From Hyphomicrobiales bacterium (GTDB lineage: Bacteria; Pseudomonadota; Alphaproteobacteria; Rhizobiales; Rhizobiaceae), in the NCBI GenBank assembly GCA_900471605.1, contig UCEY01000053.1, forward strand, positions 29,181-93,180: DNA of 64,000 nt. Direction: 5' to 3'. This document shows, piece by piece, positions 42,617-50,579 of this stretch. The position numbers and the translations under genes are program-made. The notes under the pieces are model-generated. The model searched no databases. It was given only the letters and a program-made list of their open reading frames with translations, and was not told where the DNA came from. Position 1 is the stretch's first letter. Each line of letters begins with the position of its first letter.

Positions 42617-43503
42617 GATTTCACGTCCATGGCTGCGCGCAGCCCATCTGAGAAGAGATTGAAGCAGATCGAGGTGATGAAGATCATCACGCCCGGAAGG
42701 GCGGCGACGAACGGGTTGTTGTAGATGGCGGTCCGCAGCGTATTGAGCATCAGCCCCCATTCCGCATCCGGCGGGCGAACGCCGAGGCCGAGGAAGGACA
42801 GGCCGGAGGCGAGGATCATCGACACCGAGATCAGGCTGGTCGAGAAGACGAAGATCGGGCCGAGCACGTTGCCGAGGACATGCACTCGGATGATGGTGCT
42901 CGGTGGTGCCCCCGAGGCTCTGGCGGCATCGACGTAATCGAGCTTGCGGACCTGGGTGGTGACGCTTTCAGCGACCCGGGCGATCTGCGGGATGAAGACT
43001 ACCGTCAGCGAGACGAGCGCGTTGGTCAGTCCTGATCCAAGCGCGCCGGAAAGAGCTACAGCAAGAAGCACGGAGGGAAAAGCATAGAAGACATCGACCG
43101 TGCGCATGATCAGCGTGTTGACGATGCCGCCCGCATAACCGGCGACGATGCCGATCGCCGAGCCGATGACGAAGGCAATGGGAACCGGCACGACGCCCAT
43201 GATCAGCGACAGCCGCGCGCCGTAGATGAGACGGGACACCATGTCTCGTCCCAGCTCGTCGGTGCCGAGAATATAGCCCGCAGTGCCGATTGGTTTCAGG
43301 CGGCGTATGACGCTGCCCTTGGACGGGTCGTAAGGTGAGATATAGGGCGCCAGGATCGCTATCAGCACCAGGATCAGAAGGATCGAAAGCGCGGTCATCG
43401 CGACCGGGTCACGACAGAGCCGCCGAAGCACACCGCTCCAGAAGCCGGGAGATTTGCTGATCGCTTGCGAAGGGGCGGCGAGGTCTAAAGTTATGGTGGC
43501 CAT
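42613..43503 (-). CDS. oppC: Peptide ABC importer permease (OppC/DppC-type)
   Basis: A 296-residue integral membrane permease: N-terminal helix (VAMTALSILLILVLIAILAP), short periplasmic loop (YDPSKGSVIRRLKPIGTAGY with the LGTDELGRDMVSRLIYGARL DppC signature), then five helices and the EAA loop (DYVDAARASGAPPSTIIRVH). Overlaps oppF by 4 nt and lies 2 nt after oppB. Confidence 0.94.
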   Translation of the reverse strand: MATITLDLAAPSQAISKSPGFWSGVLRRLCRDPVAMTALSILLILVLIAILAPYISPYDPSKGSVIRRLKPIGTAGYILGTDELGRDMVSRLIYGARLSLIMGVVPVPIAFVIGSAIGIVAGYAGGIVNTLIMRTVDVFYAFPSVLLAVALSGALGSGLTNALVSLTVVFIPQIARVAESVTTQVRKLDYVDAARASGAPPSTIIRVHVLGNVLGPIFVFSTSLISVSMILASGLSFLGLGVRPPDAEWGLMLNTLRTAIYNNPFVAALPGVMIFITSICFNLFSDGLRAAMDVKS

Positions 43504-43505
43504 GA

Positions 43506-44459
43506 TCAGCTCCTCTGGATGCGGGGATCGATCGCGCTTTGCAGCACATCAACCAGGAGGTTCAGGAAGACGAAGAACATGGCGAGCACCAGGATCGTGC
43601 CCTGCAGGATCGGCAGGTCGCGAGTGAAGATCGCGCCGTTCAGCAGAAACCCTGTCCCCGGCCAGGAGAAGACTGTCTCGATCAGGATCGAACCGCCCAG
43701 CAGGTAGCCGAGCTGAAGGCCCATGACGGAGAGTGCAGTCGGGGCGGCGTTGCGCATGACATGCCGCAGTATCTGTCGGCTCATCAGGCCCTTGGCGGCG
43801 AGCGCCTGGGTGAAATCCTGCGAAAGGATGTCGGCGACGAGCGAGCGGATGGTGCGCGCGATGATGCCCATCGGGATGACCGACATGGTGATCGCCGGCA
43901 GGATGAGGAACTGCAGATAGGCCCAGCTTAGGCTGCGGCCCGAAGAGCCCTCCGGCCCGCCACCCATGGCCGGAAGCCAGCCCAATGTCACCGAGAAGGC
44001 GATCACCAGCACCATGCCCAGCCAGTAATGCGGCACGCTGACGCCGAGCATCGAAACCGCCGAGGCGGCGCGATCCACCCAGCTTCCACGAAAGACGCCT
44101 GCCAGAAAGCCGAGGGCCGAACCGGCGATGAAGCCGATGACGGCGGCCGCGAGTGCAAGAATGATCGAGTTGACCGAAGCATCCATGATCTCGCTCAGCA
44201 CCGGGCGACCGCTGGCGATCGACGTGCCGAGATCGCCATGCAGGGCATGCCAGGCCCAGAGCACGTATTGCACCGGCAATGGGCGGTCGAGGCCATAGAA
44301 ACTGCGCATCTGCGTCTGCATCTCGGCAGAAGCATCCGAGGGCAGAATGGCGGCGAGCGGATCGCCCGGTGCGATATGGATCAGCATGAAGCAGACGATG
44401 CTCACGCCGATCGTGACAGGAATGACGTGCAGCAGCCGTTTCAAGGCATAAAGCAGCAT
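43506..44459 (-). CDS. oppB: Peptide ABC importer permease (OppB/DppB-type)
   Basis: A 317-residue permease with the classical OppB features: first helix (LLHVIPVTIGVSIVCFMLIH), GDPLAAILPSDA loop, GSALGFLAGVFRGSWVDRAA, and EAA loop (FTQALAAKGLMSRQILRHVM), ending in a helix followed by IDPRIQRS. Follows the binding protein gene by 78 nt in the same direction. Forms the translocation channel with OppC. Confidence 0.94.
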   Translation of the reverse strand: MLLYALKRLLHVIPVTIGVSIVCFMLIHIAPGDPLAAILPSDASAEMQTQMRSFYGLDRPLPVQYVLWAWHALHGDLGTSIASGRPVLSEIMDASVNSIILALAAAVIGFIAGSALGFLAGVFRGSWVDRAASAVSMLGVSVPHYWLGMVLVIAFSVTLGWLPAMGGGPEGSSGRSLSWAYLQFLILPAITMSVIPMGIIARTIRSLVADILSQDFTQALAAKGLMSRQILRHVMRNAAPTALSVMGLQLGYLLGGSILIETVFSWPGTGFLLNGAIFTRDLPILQGTILVLAMFFVFLNLLVDVLQSAIDPRIQRS

Positions 44460-44537
44460 GGTGTCCTCACCAAACAGGTTGATCGGGCATCATGAAAGGC
44501 GGCGCGCCAGCCAGACCGGCGCGCCGTATGCAGGAGA

Positions 44538-46193
44538 TCAGGGATCAACGGAAATCGTGGAGAAATCCTGGAACCAGTTCTGTGCCTGAACGAAGCCCTT
44601 GACCTTGGCGGTCATGGCCCGCGGATTTACGTCATGCGTCACCATCAGGAACAAGGCGTCGTTCACATATTTCTCGTGAACCTGCTGCATCACCTTGTCC
44701 TGTTCCTTGGGATCGAAGGTGTTACGCACCTTGTCGAACAGGGCGTCCATCTCCTTGTCGCAATAATAGCCCCAATTGGTGCCGGTCGGCGGTGCAAGAT
44801 TGCATTGGGACTGGCGGATCATCGCCGTGAACGGGTCCTGGATGAAGTAGCTATAATTGACCGCCGTTGCGCCCTTGGCGCTGGCATCCTTGGCGCCGGC
44901 ACGCCAGACATTGATGACCGTGTTCCAGTCCATCACCTCGTATTCGATATTGATGCCGACCTCGGCGAGTGTCTGCTGGATATATTCGTTCATCTGCAGG
45001 GGCAGCATCTGGCCGGACCCCGACGAGGAGATGATGACCTTGGTCTTCAGGGGCTTCTCGGGGCCGTAGCCCGCTTCCTTCATCAGCTTCTTGGCTTCCT
45101 CGACACTGTATTCCACCTTGAAGGTCGGCTTGCCGAACCACTGATGGCCGGGCGGCATGTAGCCCTGCGCGGGAACGGAAAGTCCACCGAGAAGCTCGTT
45201 CAGACCGGCACGATCGACCGCGAGGTTCGCGGCCTTGCGAACCCGGATATCGTTCCACGGCGAGCCTTCGACCCGCGACAGGTGCCACGTCCAGTTATGC
45301 GGATAGGAATTGGTGATGATCTTGAAGCCAGCTTCCTTCAGCGACTTCACCGAATCCGGGGCAGGGGCCTCGACCCAATCGACCTGACCGGACCGAAGGG
45401 CGGCGACGCGGGTGTTCGGCTCAGGCAGCGGGATGAGGACGAGCTTGTCGAGCTTCGGAACGCGTGCCTTGTCCCAGTAATCCTTGTTGGGCGTCAGCTC
45501 CGCCCTCTCGCGTGGCGTAAAGCCACTCTCCATCTTCCAGGGGCCGGTACCGGACGGCTTCTGGGCAACGGCATCCCAGCTCTTTCCCTGCGTTTCCCAA
45601 TTGGCAGGCGAGGAGATAAGAATCCAGCTCAGCTGGTAGGGAAGCGTCGCATCGGGCCCGTTGGTCGTGATCTCGACAGTGAGCGGATCTACGACCCTGT
45701 AGGAGGCGACCGCCGGAATGCGCGACTTGCCCTGGGCCGCCTGGCGTTTGTCGAACTGGGCGGCGTCGGTCTTCAGAAGCTTTTCGAGGTTCCAGACCAC
45801 CGCATCCGCATTGAAGGCGCTGCCGTCGTGGAACTTGACGCCGTCGCGCAGCTTGAAGGTCCACTTGGTCTTGTCGGTCGCATCTATCTGCCAGGACGTC
45901 GCCAGGCTCGGGATCAGAGCAGATGGCTTGTCCGCGCTCGAAAGGTCCCACTCGACCAATGAATTGTAGACGGTATAGCCCATAAAGCGCTGGCCTTCGC
46001 CACCCTGGTCCGTCTGGCCTGTGGTCAGCGGAATGTCAGATGCCGTCATGCCGATGCGCAAGGTTCCCGCTGCAAGTGCGGGGTTTGCGGCCGCTGCCAT
46101 CACGCAGGTTGCTGTGGCGCCGAGTATCGTCGCCACCCGAAATGTATTGAGAAAACCAGTGCCGCGCCAGATTTTCGATGATGTGTTGGTCAT
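44538..46193 (-). CDS. oppA: Extracellular solute-binding protein family 5 (peptide/opine/nickel-type)
   Basis: A 551-residue periplasmic receptor: signal peptide (FRVATILGATATCVMAAAA, cleavage near ALAAG), then the SBP_bac_5 fold (GTLRIGMTASDIPLTTGQTD, FKLRDGVKFHDGSAFNADAV, TAVNY-type late region, DAIDAL-type lobe closure). Ligand class (di/oligopeptide, glutathione, opine) is not readable. The ATG at 46193 follows GAGGGAACGG; an earlier ATG gives a non-signal extension. First gene of the opp-racemase-RpiR operon; a dyad sits upstream at 46269. Confidence 0.9.
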   Translation of the reverse strand: MTNTSSKIWRGTGFLNTFRVATILGATATCVMAAAANPALAAGTLRIGMTASDIPLTTGQTDQGGEGQRFMGYTVYNSLVEWDLSSADKPSALIPSLATSWQIDATDKTKWTFKLRDGVKFHDGSAFNADAVVWNLEKLLKTDAAQFDKRQAAQGKSRIPAVASYRVVDPLTVEITTNGPDATLPYQLSWILISSPANWETQGKSWDAVAQKPSGTGPWKMESGFTPRERAELTPNKDYWDKARVPKLDKLVLIPLPEPNTRVAALRSGQVDWVEAPAPDSVKSLKEAGFKIITNSYPHNWTWHLSRVEGSPWNDIRVRKAANLAVDRAGLNELLGGLSVPAQGYMPPGHQWFGKPTFKVEYSVEEAKKLMKEAGYGPEKPLKTKVIISSSGSGQMLPLQMNEYIQQTLAEVGINIEYEVMDWNTVINVWRAGAKDASAKGATAVNYSYFIQDPFTAMIRQSQCNLAPPTGTNWGYYCDKEMDALFDKVRNTFDPKEQDKVMQQVHEKYVNDALFLMVTHDVNPRAMTAKVKGFVQAQNWFQDFSTISVDP

Positions 46194-46268
46194 ACCGTTC
46201 CCTCTTTTTTTGAACTGCCGGACTTTTGCCCGGTCGCGAGAGGTAAGGCAGATTTCATGCCATTTTCT

Positions 46269-46286
46269 ATGAAACTGTAATTTCAT
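46269..46286. promoter_or_regulatory. Candidate RpiR operator in the opp promoter region
   Basis: ATGAAA and TTTCAT are perfect inverted arms with a 6-nt spacer, about 75-93 nt upstream of the opp binding-protein ATG. GAAA/TTTC dyads are common in RpiR/MurR-family sites. Likely target of the regulator encoded at the operon end; no experiment supports this. Confidence 0.4.
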
Positions 46287-46466
46287 GTTTATTTACAATA
46301 TGAAGACCTGAATATCGAGCGATATCAGCTTTAAGACGAGGGAAAGTGGTGCCGAATTGTGAGGCGACAACGCGAAGCGTCTGCCAAAAAATGATGCCAG
46401 GGATCGAGATCAAGGCTTCTTGGAGTCGGTGACACGTAGAGGCGTGAGAGGGAAACTGCGAGCCAG

Positions 46467-46625
46467 CTGGCGCCGAAGCTTCGCCTCGTCATCGCGCATC
46501 GACCGAATGCGCTTGCGGCCGTCGATCAGGCACTTGTGCTGGCCCAAGGTCGCGTGGCGGCGTTTGGTCCTCGCGACGAAGTCCTGCGAAAGACTGCCAT
46601 GCGGGCGGTGGTGGAGAAGGCATGA
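46467..46625 (+). pseudogene. C-terminal remnant of a type I secretion ABC ATPase (PrtD/HlyB-type)
   Basis: The frame ending at the TGA (46623-46625) reads KLRLVIAHRPNALAAVDQAL, then VLAQGRVAAFGPRDEVLRKT and AMRAVVEKA. This is the H-loop and terminus of type I secretion ATPases. The upstream part of the domain, including Walker B, is absent: an in-frame stop lies at 46437-46439. The following ATG overlaps the stop as ATGA, as the membrane-fusion gene normally does. Confidence 0.65.
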
Positions 46626-46700
46626 GCGACCGTCAACCAAGTGCGGCCGCGCGTGCCGTCAGGCGGCTTTCGCTTTTCGCGCTCCTGGAATCTTCTGGAG
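46622..46700 (+). pseudogene. N-terminal remnant of a type I secretion membrane-fusion protein (HlyD/PrtE-type)
   Basis: Coupled ATGA start, reading MSDRQPSAAARAVRRLSLFA before family-like character is lost near 46700. The short polar start with an Arg-rich segment ahead of a first helix is usual for HlyD-family proteins, but the piece is too short for certainty. It marks the upstream junction of the accessory region. Confidence 0.4.
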
Positions 46701-46768
46701 GTGTCGGCTGTTCCAATCCTTTCAAGGCGACAGAGAAGCATCCTATCTTGCGACCTATCCCCTCGGCC

Positions 46769-46797
46769 GTTATACTGTTTTTGAAAAACAGTATAAC
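46769..46797. promoter_or_regulatory. Perfect 14+1+14 palindrome upstream of the nucleotidyltransferase gene
   Basis: The arm GTTATACTGTTTTT and its exact reverse complement AAAAACAGTATAAC flank a single G, ending 15 nt before the start at 46813. Likely an operator bound by a homodimeric repressor, or a hairpin in the mRNA leader. The CTG...CAG core is one base longer than an enterobacterial LexA box, and it does not fit the rhizobial LexA direct repeat (GTTC-N7-GTTC). Confidence 0.65.
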
Positions 46798-46812
46798 ACC
46801 GGAGTCGAGCCT

Positions 46813-47907
46813 ATGAAGTCAATCGACCTCATGTATCAGACGATGCTCGCCGAGCTAGGTCAGCGCTCGCTCGACGCCGCTTGGACGGCCGATTTCCCTC
46901 CAGAGGGTCGGTTCACCTCGGCGAACATCAAGGGGCGCAAGTACTGGTATTTCGACATCCCGGATGGACATGGTGGTACGAAACGCCGTTACGTCGGTTC
47001 TGCTGATGATCCGGTTATCGCGCAGCGCGTAGCTGATCACAAGCGGGACAAGGACGATCTACGCGCTCGCAGGCGCTTGGTAAATACCCTGACCCGCGAA
47101 GGCGGGATGATCGCCCCTGACGCGATGTCGGGCGATATCGTCGAGGCTCTTGCCGAGGGTGGTCTGTTTCGGCTCCGGGGTGTTCTCATAGGCACGGTGG
47201 CCTTTCAATGCTACTCAGGACTGCTTGGCGTCCGCCTTCCCATGGCCGCGATCCTGACCGGCGATGCGGACATCGCCCAGGACTATGCCATCAGTCGCGA
47301 GGTTGAAGATAGTCTGCCACCGATCGTTGAGCTGTTGCAGGGCGTCGACGCCAGCTTCCGGCCAGTTCCACATCGATCAGGATCTGCGGCCTCGTCAGCG
47401 TTTCAGAATGCCGACGGCTACAGGGTTGAATTCCTGACGTCGAACCGTGGTTCAGATGAGTTCATCGACCAGCCGGCTAAGATGCCCGCCCTTGGTGGCG
47501 CCAGCGCCGATTCACTACGCTTTCTCGACTTCCTCATAAGAGAACCCGTCAGGACAATGCTGCTCCACCGAAGCGGTGTCCCCGTCGTCGTTCCTGATCC
47601 GTCCCGGTATGCGGTCCACAAGCTCATAGTCGCCAGCCGCCGACACACTGACGGGCAGGGGCCGGCGAAACGCGAGAAGGACGTTCGTCAAGCTGCGCTG
47701 CTCTTTGAAGCCCTGCAGCAGACAAGGCGATCTGCCGACTTGGCGCTCGCCTACAACGAAGCATGGGAGCGCGGACCTGCGTGGCAAGAAGGTATTCGAA
47801 CCGGGGCGGGAATGCTGCCCGCACAAGATGCCGAGCGGCTCAAGACGGTCCTGCTCGAGGGCGCAAAAAGAAATCGCGAAGAAATTGAACTTCCGTTTGG
47901 ACAATAG
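46813..47907 (+). CDS. Nucleotidyltransferase-fold protein (GSU2403/NTP_transf_8-like)
   Basis: A 364-residue cytoplasmic protein. N-terminal part: DLMYQTMLAELGQRSLDAAW with KGRKYWYFDIPDGHGGTKRR (beta-hairpin module). Central part: GVLIGTVAFQCYSGLLGVRL and LTGDADIAQDYA, which fit the GxxAFxxY and DxD pattern of a nucleotidyltransferase fold, then VEFLTSNRGSD and PDPSRYAVHKLIVASRRH. This corresponds to the GSU2403 family, whose function is unknown and which often travels with mobile DNA. The ATG lies right after the palindrome and CGGAG. Its position in an island of decayed genes, its own operator and the intact frame suggest selective maintenance, for example as a defence or addiction component (inference). 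Confidence 0.65.
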   Translation: MKSIDLMYQTMLAELGQRSLDAAWTADFPPEGRFTSANIKGRKYWYFDIPDGHGGTKRRYVGSADDPVIAQRVADHKRDKDDLRARRRLVNTLTREGGMIAPDAMSGDIVEALAEGGLFRLRGVLIGTVAFQCYSGLLGVRLPMAAILTGDADIAQDYAISREVEDSLPPIVELLQGVDASFRPVPHRSGSAASSAFQNADGYRVEFLTSNRGSDEFIDQPAKMPALGGASADSLRFLDFLIREPVRTMLLHRSGVPVVVPDPSRYAVHKLIVASRRHTDGQGPAKREKDVRQAALLFEALQQTRRSADLALAYNEAWERGPAWQEGIRTGAGMLPAQDAERLKTVLLEGAKRNREEIELPFGQ

Positions 47908-47976
47908 GCCGACCTTCACTTCTAAAGCCAAGCAGTTCATTTGATTCGAAGTGGCGAAGACAAATATGGTGCCGAG

Positions 47977-48004
47977 AGTTCGAATCTGCTCAAGCGCAGA
48001 GATG
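47977..48004. repeat. Imperfect repeat, copy A
   Basis: Starts AGTTCGAATCTGCTCAAGCG and ends in GAGATG; an imperfect second copy lies at 49014-49040. The 11-base AGTTCGAATCT and the terminal GAGATG match exactly. The pair brackets the decayed LysR region. AGTTCGAATC also resembles a tRNA T-loop. Confidence 0.45.
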
Positions 48005-48084
48005 TTTAAATCAACGGCCAACGTAAACGGCTTGCCAGCGCCCCAGCCTAATATTTTCTTTGGTAGCCTCGAGAAGCATTTCAG

Positions 48085-48863
48085 TTAGCCGTTGCGCAGC
48101 AAGCGTGGGACCGGCGCTTGGAGGGAGGCGATCAGCCAGGTTACATGCAGGTTTTCGATGGGTGACCATGCAAACTGCGTCAAAGGCGAGTTCACCATGC
48201 CGCAGAACGGCATGATCGCGAAACCAACACGGCGGATGAGATCGTCCATCGGGGCATATTCAGTTTCCACCGCAACTTTGATACGCCTTCCGATCCTGGC
48301 AAATTCCGTATCGATCTGCGCTCTCAGCCCATCCGGGCGCGGTGTCACGATGAGGGCGCAGCCGGCAACGTCATCCAGTGCGACGGGTTTGTCCGGCGAA
48401 AGGCCGCTATCTGCAGGGCCTACGAGGTAAAGCTGCTCGCGCAGCAGCGGCTCCGTGTGCAGGTCGGGCTCGGTCAGTGGCGCAGCCAGGATGCCGATGT
48501 CGATATCGCGAAAAAAGATCGCTTCGCGAAGCTGAAAAGAATGTGCGCCGCGCACACGCAGGCGCACATGGGGATAGGTTTCGACATAATCGCCACCAGT
48601 TCGCCTGTCAGCACGCGGCCCATGAAGGGCGGCGCTCCGAACGCAAGCCGGCCGGAGGGGGTACTCGCCGCATGCACGACCTCTTCCGGCACGCGGGTGA
48701 TTTCTTCCAGGATGGCTTCCGCCCGGTCGCGGAAAACTTCGCCGGCCGAAGTCAGCGTCAGGCCGCGGCCAGTGCGATTGAAAAGCGGCGTGCCGATCTC
48801 CCGCTCCAATGCCGCGATCTGCCGGCTGAGCGCCGGTTGCGAGATATCAAGCTTTTCCGCCAC
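48085..48863 (-). pseudogene. LysR-family regulator, frameshifted and N-terminally truncated
   Basis: Two frames cover one LysR protein. The first (48863-about 48580) reads AEKLDISQPALSRQIAALER, EIGTPLFNRTGRGLTLTSAG, i.e. most of the HTH without its first 20 or so residues. The second (about 48580-48085) reads VETYPHVRLRVRGAHSFQL, RDIDIGILAAPLTEPDLHTE, the effector domain. A one-base loss near 48580-48590 (GCGATTATGTCGAAACC in reverse orientation) explains the shift. A divergent partner gene is reduced to a signal peptide at 48911. Confidence 0.75.
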
Positions 48864-48910
48864 GCGTGACAGGTCGCATCAGGTTGAGGAGCCTGCTTAA
48901 GGAGGAATTT

Positions 48911-48985
48911 ATGTTGAGACGTGTAATCCGGATCGCCGGTGTCGTTATGGCCGGTGCTGCGCCGTCCTTTGCAGTCGTTGCGTAG
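48911..48985 (+). pseudogene. Bare signal peptide of a truncated exported protein
   Basis: A strong ribosome site (AAGGAGG) precedes an ATG and 24 codons, MLRRVIRIAGVVMAGAAPSF then AVVA and TAG. The N-terminus is an ordinary signal peptide with nothing after it. Divergent from the LysR pseudogene, so it probably was the regulated gene, cut by the insertion that brought the ATPase. Confidence 0.5.
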
Positions 48986-49013
48986 ATTTGGCCGATACAG
49001 GGAATGGGTCACA

Positions 49014-49040
49014 AGTTCGAATCTTTTCAAAGCGGAGATG
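49014..49040. repeat. Imperfect repeat, copy B
   Basis: Second copy of the 47977-48004 repeat: AGTTCGAATCT, then TTTCAAAGCGGAGATG. It lies between the signal-peptide remnant and the ATPase gene. May mark a junction of an inserted or recombined segment. Confidence 0.45.
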
Positions 49041-49127
49041 ACACGCATTGTCCCAGATGGCGCGGACACTTTCCGCATCGGCCTGCATTCGGTTGGGCTA
49101 GCCAGTTTCAATCAGTTAAGGTCGTAT

Positions 49128-49189
49128 TTGCAAATGGTCATATCTTGACTTTCAATTGGTCATAACCGTAATTGCAGATGGTCATCGAG
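49128..49189 (+). repeat. Three direct repeats at exact 22-bp spacing at the DUF4143 ATPase start
   Basis: TTGCAAATGGTCAT (49128), TTTCAATTGGTCAT (49150) and TTGCAGATGGTCAT (49172) begin exactly 22 bp apart, two helical turns. The third copy contains the ATG at 49178. A -35-like TTGACT (49145-49150) and a -10-like GTAATT (49168-49173) fall between copies, placing the middle copy in the spacer. Probably an autorepressor operator array. Confidence 0.7.
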
Positions 49190-50425
49190 AGGAGTGAGGC
49201 TGTGGCGCTTTATCCAAGGCTGGTCGAGCAACGCGTTGCCGAGGCTATGTCAGATACGCGAGTGGTTCTGATCATCGGCCCCCGACAATCAGGAAAAACG
49301 ACGCTGGCGAAGAAGATGGTCAACGAAGCCATGGAGTATTACACCTTGGACAACGCGACCACTCTGGACTCAGCGCGACAGGATCCGGTTGGCTTTGTCA
49401 GACGTATAGATCGCGCCATTATAGATGAAATTCAGCGCGCCCCCGAGCTGTTGCTGGCAATCAAAGAGAGTGTGGATACCGACCAGCGCCCAGGACGTTT
49501 CCTCCTGACCGGTTCAGCTAATCTCATGACGCTGCCACGCGTGGCGGACTCGCTTGCAGGGCGCATGGAGATCGTTCGACTGATGCCGCTTGCGCAAAGC
49601 GAGATCAGAACTACCAGCAGCAGCTTCCTACGCGACGCCTTTCAAAATGAAGCTAAGGGCGGAGAAGCCATCGTCGGCGACGACTTGATGTCTACGGTCT
49701 TGGCCGGTGGATATCCCGAAGCAATAGGTCGCAAAACACTCGGCCGCAGACAGGACTGGTACGAGGACTACATCCAGGCGATCGTTCAACGCGACGTGCG
49801 CGATGTCGCGCACATCGAACAGATCGCGCAAATGCCGAGGCTGCTGCGCATCTTGGCAGAGCATTCGGGACAACTCGTGAACTACTCCGGAATTGGTGCA
49901 GCTATAGGGATGAATCACATCACGACTCAGAAATACGTCGGCATATTCGAGAGCCTTTTCATCACCCGAACCGTTCAGCCCTGGTTTTCCAACAAACTGA
50001 AGCGGCTGACCAAGACCCCAAAAATACATTTCCTCGATTCTGGCCTCCTCGCATCGCTCCGTGCTCTCTCTCCCGAGAGACTGCGAGATGACAGAGGGCA
50101 ATTCGGGGCATTGCTGGAGACTTTCGTTTTTGCGGAAATCCTTAAACTAGCCAGCGCCGCAAATAGCCGATTTGAATTTTCGCATTTTCGCGACAAGCAG
50201 CAGAATGAAGTCGATATCGTCATCGAAGACAGGCGAGGTCGAATAGTCGGTATCGAGATAAAAGCGGCAGCATCCGTCATGAGTTCCGATTTTTCTGGAC
50301 TGCGAATATTGGCCGACGCGTGTGGCGACCGATTTGCATCAGGCATGGTCCTTTACGACCACCACAAGGTGATCCCGTTCGGAGAACGCCTATCCGCTGT
50401 GCCAATATCGGCGTTGTGGCGTTAG
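49178..50425 (+). CDS. AAA ATPase with C-terminal DUF4143 domain
   Basis: A 415-residue protein: AAA_14-type P-loop (VVLIIGPRQSGKTTLAKKM), Walker B-like RAIIDEIQRAPELLLAIKES, sensor segment FLLTGSANLMTLPRV, then the DUF4143 domain (HIEQIAQMPRLLRILAEHSG, GIGAAIGMNHITTQKYVGIF, PKIHFLDSGLLASL) and a nuclease-like C-terminus (FSHFRDKQQNEVDIVIEDRR with EIKAAASVMSSDFSG). The D...E-K pattern fits a PD-(D/E)XK-like fold. Such genes are widespread in genomic islands; their role is unsettled. The ATG at 49178 lies inside the third 22-bp repeat and there is no ribosome site, so the message may be leaderless. Confidence 0.85.
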   Translation: MVIERSEAVALYPRLVEQRVAEAMSDTRVVLIIGPRQSGKTTLAKKMVNEAMEYYTLDNATTLDSARQDPVGFVRRIDRAIIDEIQRAPELLLAIKESVDTDQRPGRFLLTGSANLMTLPRVADSLAGRMEIVRLMPLAQSEIRTTSSSFLRDAFQNEAKGGEAIVGDDLMSTVLAGGYPEAIGRKTLGRRQDWYEDYIQAIVQRDVRDVAHIEQIAQMPRLLRILAEHSGQLVNYSGIGAAIGMNHITTQKYVGIFESLFITRTVQPWFSNKLKRLTKTPKIHFLDSGLLASLRALSPERLRDDRGQFGALLETFVFAEILKLASAANSRFEFSHFRDKQQNEVDIVIEDRRGRIVGIEIKAAASVMSSDFSGLRILADACGDRFASGMVLYDHHKVIPFGERLSAVPISALWR

Positions 50426-50579
50426 CTTGGAAATTTGCTGCGGACCCCAAACCCGCAGCATTTTCGGAAATTCGGCAACAAAAATTGGACCGTTGGTTCT
50501 AATCCCATCAAGGTGGAGACCACGATAGCAGCTCGGATGCAAGCTGGGGTCACATCCGAGCCGAATGTTTCCTTCGATG

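Noticed and set aside
46769..46797. LexA/SOS box upstream of the nucleotidyltransferase gene
   Set aside because: The CTG-to-CAG spacing is one base too long for the enterobacterial type, and alphaproteobacterial LexA uses the direct repeat GTTC-N7-GTTC, which is not present.
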